A program made the position numbers and the translations under genes. DNA of 6,656 nt, taken from NCBI GenBank assembly GCA_016177345.1, contig JACOVM010000093.1, positions 1 to 6,656 of the forward strand, in the 5' to 3' direction. Numbering within the stretch: the first letter of the stretch is position 1; each line of letters starts with the position of its first letter. Positions 1 through 5,592 of the stretch are shown here, piece after piece. This DNA is from Candidatus Woesearchaeota archaeon (GTDB taxonomy: Archaea > Nanobdellota > Nanobdellia > Woesearchaeales > UBA12501). Under the pieces are notes generated by a model that was not told the origin of the DNA, did not search any database, and was given only the letters and a program-made list of their open reading frames with translations.

Positions 1-1
1 G

Positions 2-619
2 TCCACGACCGGTGTTGTGCGATCTGCACAGCAAGAAGGAGAGCAGAAATATCTTCCACTTATCGTGGCAATAAGAAATGTTTATGCCCCATTAACCGTT
101 AAACAGGAAGAGGCGCTTGGATTGAGAGAAGCAAAAATGATTGTTCTTCCAGAGGTAGGTGTAGGACCGTCAACACCCGGCATTGTTCTTGTTCGCGGTG
201 AAGACATCGAGAAGGCCATCAGGCGATCTGATGCGGCTGATCAAGAAAAGAGAGAGCACCCGATAAATGGGATGGTGTTTTGCCCAATGGCAGGCAATAT
301 GGAAGATGATCACTTGATTGCAATGCCCCGGGATATCCCAAACTTTTTTGGGCTTTTTTACGCTCATGATGCTGCAGTAGTATACAGCTCTTCTGCTTTG
401 GGTGAAAAAAGTACAAAAGGAAGTAACCCGAACAGCCTTGCCGATAATGGTCTTGCTGGTTTTGTGAAGAGGCTACAAGCTGATCATCAAGGCATGACAA
501 GAGTCTACGAAAATGAATTAGGGCAACTTTGGCCAGTCCACTTTTCCATGCGCTCACCAGAAGAAGCAAGTGGTTTGCTTCGTGCGCTGAGAGAAGACCC
601 GATGGGGTTTGTAAGATAA
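2..619 (+). CDS. Unrecognised protein, 5'-truncated by the window edge
   Basis: The reading frame is open from the first complete codon (STTGVVRSAQQ...) to TAA at 617-619. A GTG at 17 could serve as a start, but no ribosome binding site precedes it, so the gene more likely begins outside the window. I do not recognise the family. The visible ~205 residues look like a soluble, mixed alpha/beta protein: there is no signal peptide or membrane segment in this part, a beta-rich stretch (LPLIVAIRNVYAPL, then KMIVLPEVGVG and TPGIVLVRGEDIEKAI), a middle part with MVFCPMAGNMEDDH and a Phe/Ala-rich FFGLFYAHDAAVV, and a helical C-terminus (SPEEASGLLRALREDPMGF). The single visible cysteine sits in MVFCPMAG. 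It converges with the lipoprotein gene that ends at 678, leaving 58 bases between the stops. That it is coding is fairly sure from its length and normal protein composition; its function is unknown. Confidence 0.7.
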   Translation, partial: STTGVVRSAQQEGEQKYLPLIVAIRNVYAPLTVKQEEALGLREAKMIVLPEVGVGPSTPGIVLVRGEDIEKAIRRSDAADQEKREHPINGMVFCPMAGNMEDDHLIAMPRDIPNFFGLFYAHDAAVVYSSSALGEKSTKGSNPNSLADNGLAGFVKRLQADHQGMTRVYENELGQLWPVHFSMRSPEEASGLLRALREDPMGFVR

Positions 620-631
620 CTCTGCACTCTG

Positions 632-655
632 CTTATTCTTTCTATTTTACGTTTT
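632..655 (+). terminator. T-rich transcription end of the left-edge gene
   Basis: Within 15-40 bases of the stop codon the plus strand carries several T runs (TTATTCTTTCTATTTTACGTTTT) with no clear GC stem. Archaeal RNA polymerase often stops at such oligo-T tracts, so this is a plausible terminator for the plus-strand gene, placed before the convergent gene. It is inferred from composition only. Confidence 0.35.
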
Positions 656-677
656 AAACAAAGAATACGTTTACGCA

Positions 678-1181
678 TCAAGGACATGTCACTGTTGCCT
701 GAACCTGGTTATACACTACTTTTAGCCTGGCAACCTCGTCTCGAGCTTCATTTCTTACCTTTAGGGCGGCATTAAATTGGCTCTCAAGAGGTTTCAGCTC
801 AGCTTCTGGCGCCTTTTTTTCTTGAGCGTCATCAAGCGCATTTGTTGCCTTTAATAGTGCAGCGCCTGCTTTTCCAAACCGCTTTTTAGCATTATTATAA
901 TCTACTTCAGCTTGCTTTATGACCTCTTCACAGGTGGGATTATTAGGGTCCTTTGGAGCAAAGGCTTCTTCTTCACCTATATCTTCAATCAAAAAGCTGC
1001 TGTCATCAGCAAGCTCGTCATCTGTACCATCGTCAATATCATCAACCGTTGCGCTGTCTCCATTGCCATTTTTAGAGTTGATGACCTTTCCCTTCCCTTT
1101 ACCGCAAGCGGTTGCAAGAAGAATGACAAGAACTAGGGATACTACGAGCAATACCGTGATAAGGCTCCTCTTTTTGACCAT
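678..1181 (-). CDS. Putative lipoprotein with acidic spacer and cysteine-bracketed helical hairpin
   Basis: From the ATG at 1181 the product is 167 residues. It begins with two lysines and an arginine, then a long hydrophobic stretch (residues 7-23) ending in the lipobox-like LATAC, so Cys26 would be the lipid-modified residue and the protein would sit on the outer face of the membrane. Residues 42-73 are a low-complexity acidic spacer rich in Asp and Glu. Residues 84-166 are Ala/Lys/Glu-rich with heptad-like spacing and look like two long helices joined by a turn near KKAPEAELKP. Cysteines 84 and 166 are the only other cysteines and bracket this hairpin, so a disulphide could tie its ends. 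The start was chosen because a TATA-like box lies 24-31 bases upstream and because it gives a normal signal peptide. A GTG at 1274 extends the frame by 31 residues and has an AAGGAG seven bases before it, 35 bases after the nrdJ stop, so an operon start is a real alternative. No family recognised. Confidence 0.75.
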   Translation of the reverse strand: MVKKRSLITVLLVVSLVLVILLATACGKGKGKVINSKNGNGDSATVDDIDDGTDDELADDSSFLIEDIGEEEAFAPKDPNNPTCEEVIKQAEVDYNNAKKRFGKAGAALLKATNALDDAQEKKAPEAELKPLESQFNAALKVRNEARDEVARLKVVYNQVQATVTCP

Positions 1182-1204
1182 ATCTCTATTGAATGAAGAA
1201 CTGG

Positions 1205-1212
1205 TTTTTATT
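1205..1212 (-). promoter_or_regulatory. TATA-like box for the hairpin lipoprotein gene
   Basis: On the minus strand this reads AATAAAAA and ends 24 bases before the ATG at 1181, the distance expected for a leaderless archaeal transcript. It is a weak match to the TTTATA-type consensus and lies inside the possible N-terminal extension of the same frame, so it is suggestive only. Confidence 0.3.
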
Positions 1213-1281
1213 GTTTGTGGTTCTGCTAGCGAGTTTGGAGTAAAAAGGGGTGTGGAGTTGTAGCTTCTCTTCACGCTATAA

Positions 1282-1287
1282 CTCCTT
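1282..1287 (-). promoter_or_regulatory. Shine-Dalgarno-like AAGGAG before the alternative GTG start at 1274
   Basis: The minus strand reads AAGGAGTTATAGC and then GTG, a seven-base spacer between AAGGAG and the codon. It lies in the 35-base gap after the nrdJ stop, where I see no terminator, so it could allow translation of the lipoprotein frame from an nrdJ read-through transcript. It conflicts with the leaderless start at 1181, which gives a more usual signal peptide. Confidence 0.3.
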
Positions 1288-1309
1288 GCTTAAAACTTCA
1301 AACTAGGTT

Positions 1310-4300
1310 CTACGAGCACCCTAAACTATTTCCGCAGTTCAGGCATTTGTAGCATGCGCCGCTTCTTACAGTGATGTGGCCGCAGCTGTTGCAGGGGGGC
1401 GCATCGCCCATCATGTCCTCAAACTGCTTTTCCTTCACTGCTATAGAAGAGGGGAACGCTTTGGCTGCTGATTCTGACGCGACGCTTGACAGCTTGCCTG
1501 ATGAAACAATAGATGATGCTGTCTGGCCTCGTTGCTCTCCTACTTCGTCCTGGCGTGTCTTGTCGGCAAGCGCATCTCCTGCGGGTGGAACGTGAACAAA
1601 GTCGGTTCTGCCAAGATAGGTCATGCCCACTACTCTGAAGATGAAGTCAACAACAGAGGTGCAGGTTTTTATGTTCGGATGATCAGTCATGCCATGCGGC
1701 TCGAAACGAGTAAACGTAAACGAGTCTACATACTTTTCTAACGGCACGCCATACTGCAGGCCAAGGGAAACAGCAATGGCAAAGCAGTTCATCAAGCTTC
1801 TGAATGAGGCTCCCTCTTTGTGCATGTCAATAAAGATCTCTCCTAGCGCTCCATCATCGTACTCTCCAGTCCTGATGAAGAGCTTGTGGGTGCTAATCTT
1901 TGACTCGATCGTCCTGCCAAGGCGCTGTTTTGGCAGCTCTCGCTTTGATCCGCGAATCGCAACAGGGGCTTTTTCTTCTTCCTCTTGCTGGACTCCGGTG
2001 CTTAATGGCTGGGAAAGCTTGCAGCCATCCCGGTAGAGCGCTACGCACTTAAGCCCGAGCTTCCATGCCTCGAAGTAGATGTTTTTGATGTCATCAACGA
2101 CAGCTTCGTTGGGCAGATTGACTGTTTTGGAGATTGCTCCGGAGATGAATGGCTGCGCTGCTGCCATGATCTTAATGTGGCCCATGGGGTCGATGAATCG
2201 TTTGCCGTACCCGCACTTGTTGGCGCAGTCAAACACGGCAAGATGCTCATCTTTCATGTGGGGGGCTCCCTCAAGGGTTTGGGCGCCACCAACATAAATA
2301 CAGGCATCCTTTATCTGTGCCTGGCTGAATCCAAGCGCTTTCAATGCCTTCGTGTTGATGTGGGGAGTCCACTCGTCAATGCTCTTGGTAGAAGCAACAT
2401 AATCCTGGGCTTCTTTGATTTGTACCGGGGTAAGGCCTCGCTCTCGAAGCGCTGCAGGGCTAACATGGGGGGCTCCGTCTAAAGTCCCATGCCCGAGAAT
2501 ATAGGTTTTCATGTCTTCAACCTGGGGAGGAGTGTAGCCAAGCTTTCGCAAGGCTCGCTGAATGGAGTGGTTGATGATTTTAAAATATCCGCCACCAGCG
2601 AGCTTCTTCCATTTCACGATAGAAAATTCCGGCTCAATACCAGTCGTGTCGCAATCCATCAATAGCCCAATGGTTCCTGTTGGGGCGATGACGGTAGCTT
2701 GAGCATTTCGGTAGCCGTATTGCCTGCCAAGCTGCACTGCCTCGTCCCAGTCCTGGCGTGCTGCTTCGAGAAGGTCTTTTGGGCAGTACCTCACGTCAAT
2801 ATTGTACGCGGCATCACGATGCTTATTCATAACGCGGAGGAAACAATCCTCGTTTTCCCTATACCGCGCAAAGGGGCCTTTAACGCCTGCTATTTCTGCA
2901 GATGCCCGGTATGCCTGCCCGCACATGATGGCGGTAAGCGCTGCTGTCCAAGCAAAGCTCTTCTCGCTGTCATATGGGATGCCATTCACCATGAGAAGCG
3001 TACCGAGATTTGCATAGCCCAGCCCTAGTGGCCTGAAGTCGTAGCTGTTCTTTGCAATGCTCTCTGTTGGGTAAGAAGAGAATCCTACAAGAATTTCCTG
3101 TGCTGTAAACACCACTCGGCAGGCATGCCTGTACCCCTCGATATCGAACTTTCCTGTCTCGTCCGCAAACTTGATCAGATTGATGGAAGCAAGATTGCAA
3201 GCCGTGTTGTCCAAGAAGTGGTATTCAGAGCAAGGATTGGAGCTGTTGATTCGTCCGGTGTTGACACATGGGTTCCAGTCATTAATGATGTCATCAAACT
3301 GAACACCAGGATCAGCGCAAACCCATGCTGCTTTGGAAATGTCCTGCATGATCTCCTTTGCCTCAAAGGTTTCACAAACTTCTCCCGTTGTCCTAAACGT
3401 GGTCTGCCATTTGTCTCCATTGAGAACAGCATGCATGAATTTGTCAGAAATTCTTACCGAGTTGTTAGAGTTTTGGCCAGAAACAGTCTTATAAGCCTCC
3501 CCATTAAAGTCAGAGGAGTAGCCAGCATCAATAAGGATCTTGACTTTCTTCTCCTCATTGACTTTCCAGTTGATGAAGTCTTTGATTTCTGGATGGTCCA
3601 TGTTCAGCACAACCATCTTTGCTGCCCTGCGCGTTGTTCCGCCTGATTTGGTTGCGCCAGCACCTCGATCAAATACTTCAAGGAAAGACATTAAACCAGA
3701 AGAGGTTCCGCCACCAGAAAGCTTTTCTTGCCTGCCTCGAATCTTTGAAAAGTTTGTTCCTGTTCCAGAGCCGTATTTGAAGAGCCTTGCCTCCTGCTTG
3801 AGCAGCTGGAAGATCGACATAAGATCGTCCTCGATCGATTGGATAAAGCATGCTGAGCATTGAGGGTGCTCATAGGTGTGTTCGATCTCTACTACTTCTC
3901 TCTTGTTTGGGTCGTACCAGAAATTGCCAGCGCTTCCTTGAATGCCATACTCGTGATACAAGCCACAGTTAAACCAGACTGGAGAATTAAAAGCAGCTTT
4001 TTGTGTAATTAATAGATGAATAAGCTCTTCTTCAAAAACGTCAGCATCTTCATGAGATTGAAAATAGCGTGCTTCTTCACCGGCAACGCGAATCGTGTGA
4101 GCAATGCGATAGACCACTTGCTTTGCGCTCGTTTCGTGGCCAACGCCTGGAACACCGCGCTTACGGAAATATTTAGAAGCAATAATATCGGTAGCGAGCT
4201 GCGTCCATGATGTTGGGACTTCAACTTCTTTGAGCTCAAATACCACCCTTCCATCCGGTTCGGTAATAATCGAGGTTCTTTTTTCGTAGTCAAGTTCAGA

Positions 4301-4384
4301 AAAGGGATGAATTCCATCTTTTGTATAACGTCGCTTAAACACCATTCCTGGCTTTTGTTGTTCTGTCAAGCTTTCTTCAACCAC
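1310..4384 (-). CDS. nrdJ: Adenosylcobalamin-dependent (class II) ribonucleoside-diphosphate reductase
   Basis: This enzyme reduces ribonucleotides to deoxyribonucleotides in the cytoplasm, using coenzyme B12 to make the cysteine radical instead of a second subunit, so it works with or without oxygen. Numbered from GTG 4384 (1024 residues), the features visible are: FNSPVWFNCG near 132-141; HPQCSACFI with Cys179 as the likely first redox cysteine; GSGTGTNFSKIRG near 205-217; NPCSE at 383-387, giving Asn383, the radical Cys385 and Glu387; Cys396 eleven residues later as the partner redox cysteine; PTGTIG at 568-573; a three-copy repeat at about 628-721; a TSCPD-type domain at about 827-932; a low-complexity linker; and a cysteine-rich tail (Cys998, 1001, 1011, 1014, 1017, 1023) that resembles the zinc-ribbon/redox tail of long NrdJ proteins. 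I see no ATP-cone and no intein. The start was placed by GAGGTGA five bases upstream; a GTG at 4393 would add three residues but lies inside that site. No cobalamin genes are nearby. Confidence 0.97.
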   Translation of the reverse strand: MVEESLTEQQKPGMVFKRRYTKDGIHPFSELDYEKRTSIITEPDGRVVFELKEVEVPTSWTQLATDIIASKYFRKRGVPGVGHETSAKQVVYRIAHTIRVAGEEARYFQSHEDADVFEEELIHLLITQKAAFNSPVWFNCGLYHEYGIQGSAGNFWYDPNKREVVEIEHTYEHPQCSACFIQSIEDDLMSIFQLLKQEARLFKYGSGTGTNFSKIRGRQEKLSGGGTSSGLMSFLEVFDRGAGATKSGGTTRRAAKMVVLNMDHPEIKDFINWKVNEEKKVKILIDAGYSSDFNGEAYKTVSGQNSNNSVRISDKFMHAVLNGDKWQTTFRTTGEVCETFEAKEIMQDISKAAWVCADPGVQFDDIINDWNPCVNTGRINSSNPCSEYHFLDNTACNLASINLIKFADETGKFDIEGYRHACRVVFTAQEILVGFSSYPTESIAKNSYDFRPLGLGYANLGTLLMVNGIPYDSEKSFAWTAALTAIMCGQAYRASAEIAGVKGPFARYRENEDCFLRVMNKHRDAAYNIDVRYCPKDLLEAARQDWDEAVQLGRQYGYRNAQATVIAPTGTIGLLMDCDTTGIEPEFSIVKWKKLAGGGYFKIINHSIQRALRKLGYTPPQVEDMKTYILGHGTLDGAPHVSPAALRERGLTPVQIKEAQDYVASTKSIDEWTPHINTKALKALGFSQAQIKDACIYVGGAQTLEGAPHMKDEHLAVFDCANKCGYGKRFIDPMGHIKIMAAAQPFISGAISKTVNLPNEAVVDDIKNIYFEAWKLGLKCVALYRDGCKLSQPLSTGVQQEEEEKAPVAIRGSKRELPKQRLGRTIESKISTHKLFIRTGEYDDGALGEIFIDMHKEGASFRSLMNCFAIAVSLGLQYGVPLEKYVDSFTFTRFEPHGMTDHPNIKTCTSVVDFIFRVVGMTYLGRTDFVHVPPAGDALADKTRQDEVGEQRGQTASSIVSSGKLSSVASESAAKAFPSSIAVKEKQFEDMMGDAPPCNSCGHITVRSGACYKCLNCGNSLGCS
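2222..2503 (-). repeat. Three-copy ~35-residue repeat inside nrdJ
   Basis: Three in-frame units start at 2503, 2401 and 2296 on the minus strand. Each opens with a Tyr-Ile/Val and a Pro-His: YILGHGTLDGAPHV, YVASTKSIDEWTPHI and YVGGAQTLEGAPHM. The first two continue with matching helical parts (ALRERGLTPVQIKEAQD and ALKALGFSQAQIKDACI), while the third runs into the family motif HLAVFDCAN. Unit lengths are 34 and 35 residues. DNA similarity is still visible between units one and three around the GGGGGCTCC stretches at about 2467 and 2261 on the plus strand. The block lies between the PTGTI-containing core and the C-terminal core strand region. Confidence 0.75.
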
Positions 4385-4389
4385 GGCAG

Positions 4390-4396
4390 TCACCTC
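4390..4396 (-). promoter_or_regulatory. Shine-Dalgarno site that sets the nrdJ start
   Basis: The minus strand reads GAGGTGA, seven bases complementary to the anti-Shine-Dalgarno end of 16S rRNA, then a five-base spacer and GTG at 4384. The upstream in-frame GTG at 4393 is inside this site and has no site of its own. An ATG at 4399-4397 reads into TGA after two codons (ATG AGG TGA). Confidence 0.6.
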
Positions 4397-4486
4397 ATTT
4401 TCTTAACTGTTGTTTTTGTTTGGTCTTTTTGTCTGATCTGTATAAGCTCGTACTGGCTTTTGATCTTTTGCGGCACAAATAATGAT

Positions 4487-4494
4487 TATATAAA
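4487..4494 (-). promoter_or_regulatory. Probable TATA box of nrdJ
   Basis: The minus strand reads TTTATATA, a close match to the archaeal TATA consensus. Transcription would begin near 4465 and leave a leader of roughly 80 bases ending in the GAGGTGA ribosome binding site. A second element, TTATAC at 4441-4446, would give a leader of about 30 bases and cannot be excluded. Confidence 0.45.
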
Positions 4495-4680
4495 CAATTA
4501 TTCTTCTATTCACTCTTTTTCCCTGAGACAACCCAAGAACACTACCCCGACGTAACTACAACCTATTGGGGGTGGGTGGGTTGACAACCACAAGATATTG
4601 ACTTTTTTTAGGGATGCCCTTGTTTATAAATTTTATCAATGTTGAATCCATAGATTTGAATGAAAATAATTCAGTAGGTA

Positions 4681-4717
4681 TAAAAACAAGAAAAGAAAGC
4701 TGAAAAAATAAAAAATA
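4681..4717 (-). terminator. T-rich terminator of the Pro/Ala lipoprotein gene
   Basis: About 35-70 bases after the stop at 4751, the minus strand carries ATTTTTTATTTTTTC, then CTTTCTTTTCTTG and TTTTTA. There is no stem before them, which fits oligo-T termination by archaeal RNA polymerase rather than a bacterial hairpin terminator. Confidence 0.55.
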
Positions 4718-4750
4718 GTGGCAATTCTAGAATCTTTTAGTTCTTCTTGG

Positions 4751-5494
4751 TCAAGTCATGATCCCATACCACACCATAAACATCTTGGTCATTGCCTTCA
4801 AGAGATCTTCCTCATATCCTTGAACCTGGACACAGCTATTGCGCTGTAAAACCATCGCATCAGAAGCCTGCTTGATGTAAATCACATTCTCATCATCACA
4901 ATTCTTTTCCGGCCGTGTCTGGCACGCAGCTGGATCATCAGATGTGCATGATGCTACTGGCTTAATGTTATAGACCGTTGCGAGATGCATGCTAATGTCT
5001 GCAGCAGTCAACGCAACATGCTTAAACTCTTCTTCTTTTGGGTCAAAGGTGACATAGACCTCACTGGTATACAAGATGTCTTTTACATTTCCAAGTACGG
5101 GTATCGATTCTACTTCTTGGGGAACATAATGAAAGTCCATGGTTACCTTCTTTCCATTTTCTTCAACTATCGTCTGCCAGACATCACCGGATCGTGTAAA
5201 GACATACCCATTATAGGTTGTTGGTGAAGGGTATATCTTTCGTTCCTTGACCTGTGTTGGTGCTGGCGGTGGAAGTGGAACAACAGCTTCAACAGTAGGA
5301 ACAGGAGCAGGTGCTGTTGTTGGTGCTGGAGCTGCAGGGGCGACAACAGGCTGAGAAGCTGGAACAGCTGGAGCAATAGGTGCTGGCGCAGTTGGAGGGA
5401 CATAGTTTGGAGAGGTTCCGCTAATCTTACACGCTGGAAGAAGAGCCAATAGAGAAATCAAGACAATAATAAGCATCACGCTCTTTTTTGCCAT
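4751..5494 (-). CDS. Putative lipoprotein with Pro/Ala stalk and four-cysteine C-terminal domain
   Basis: The 247-residue product starts MAKKS, has a hydrophobic core at 6-19 and a lipobox-like LLPAC, so Cys22 is the likely anchor and the rest is extracytoplasmic. Residues 32-80 form a low-complexity stalk of Pro, Ala, Val and Thr (APAPIAPAVPASQPVVAPAA is typical). The folded domain runs from about 94 to the end: YNGYVFTRSGDVWQT, beta-like strands around VTMDFHYVPQEVESIPV and ILYTSEVYVTFDP, a helix at 160-175, and four cysteines at 183, 191, 199 and 211 that could form two disulphides, including EKNCDDENVIYIKQ and NSCVQVQG. It closes with a helix ending MVWYGIM. From memory, similar domains (CDDA-NVIY, C-I-QG, YGIM) recur in secreted proteins of Woesearchaeota and relatives; that is recollection, not a search. 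The ATG at 5494 is supported by a TATA box at leaderless spacing. Function unknown; an envelope binding or scaffold role is a guess. Confidence 0.85.
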   Translation of the reverse strand: MAKKSVMLIIVLISLLALLPACKISGTSPNYVPPTAPAPIAPAVPASQPVVAPAAPAPTTAPAPVPTVEAVVPLPPPAPTQVKERKIYPSPTTYNGYVFTRSGDVWQTIVEENGKKVTMDFHYVPQEVESIPVLGNVKDILYTSEVYVTFDPKEEEFKHVALTAADISMHLATVYNIKPVASCTSDDPAACQTRPEKNCDDENVIYIKQASDAMVLQRNSCVQVQGYEEDLLKAMTKMFMVWYGIMT

Positions 5495-5516
5495 ACTAAA
5501 ACAGGTAAGCCCGTGG

Positions 5517-5524
5517 TTTATAAA
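5517..5524 (-). promoter_or_regulatory. TATA box of a leaderless transcript, palindromic
   Basis: TTTATAAA is a perfect palindrome and a strong archaeal TATA element. It lies 23-30 bases upstream of the ATG at 5494, so transcription should begin at or beside the start codon. No Shine-Dalgarno-like sequence lies before that ATG. It sits in the 98-base region shared with the divergent membrane-protein gene. Confidence 0.7.
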
Positions 5525-5553
5525 GATTGTGAAATTGGAGATTGTGCAGGGAT

Positions 5554-5564
5554 TATAATAAAAT
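5554..5564 (+). promoter_or_regulatory. Candidate TATA region for the membrane protein gene
   Basis: The plus strand reads TATAATAAAAT, about 29-39 bases before the ATG at 5593. An alternative element, ATATTTAAAA at 5581-5590, is centred about 28 bases before the ATG at 5614 and would suit a leaderless start there. The region is AT-rich throughout, so neither is certain. Confidence 0.35.
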
Positions 5565-5592
5565 AACCTTGAAAAACCAAATATTTAAAAAA

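Larger units (their letters stand above)
4394..4750. other. Intergenic region between nrdJ and the Pro/Ala lipoprotein gene
   Basis: This 357-base stretch holds no convincing gene. Reading on the minus strand from the lipoprotein stop, it contains T-rich tracts (4681-4717) that look like the end of that transcript; a TTTTTATA at 4679-4686 followed by a 31-codon open frame (4651-4556) that may be chance; a second TTTATA element near 4623-4630; a C-rich stretch that is GGGGGTGGGTGGG on the plus strand (4568-4580), with a CCCC at 4545-4548 that could pair with part of it; a strong TTTATATA at 4487-4494; and a TTATAC at 4441-4446. The last two are candidate nrdJ promoters. No tRNA, riboswitch or cobalamin-box-like element was recognised. 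Confidence 0.6.

Noticed and set aside
919..1263. 114-codon Ser-rich plus-strand frame
   Set aside because: Antisense to the small lipoprotein; the Ser runs mirror its Asp/Glu and Lys codons.
2222..2503. Possible intein or mobile insertion within nrdJ
   Set aside because: The extra residues are a short repeat with no splice-junction Cys/Ser...His-Asn pattern, no endonuclease motif and no break in family motifs around them.
3125..3646. 173-codon open frame on the plus strand inside nrdJ
   Set aside because: It is antisense to the conserved core of nrdJ, including the NPCSE radical-site region, and its translation has no sensible domain; a shadow of the real gene.
4307..4555. 82-codon plus-strand frame rich in Phe, Leu and Trp that looks like a membrane peptide
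   Set aside because: It overlaps the 5' end of nrdJ in antisense, and its hydrophobic look comes from the T-rich leader region. No promoter or ribosome site fits.
4612..4622. AGGGATGCCCT as a hairpin terminator
   Set aside because: The stem is only four pairs with a three-base loop; too weak to call, and the T run lies on the wrong side for a plus-strand terminator.
4394..4750. Cobalamin riboswitch upstream of nrdJ
   Set aside because: No recognisable B12-box-like conserved core or multi-stem structure was found, and such riboswitches are not expected in archaea of this type.
5167..5403. Leu/Gln/His-rich minus-strand frame
   Set aside because: It is a frame-shifted reading of the Pro/Ala stalk of the lipoprotein gene; its low-complexity composition is explained by that.
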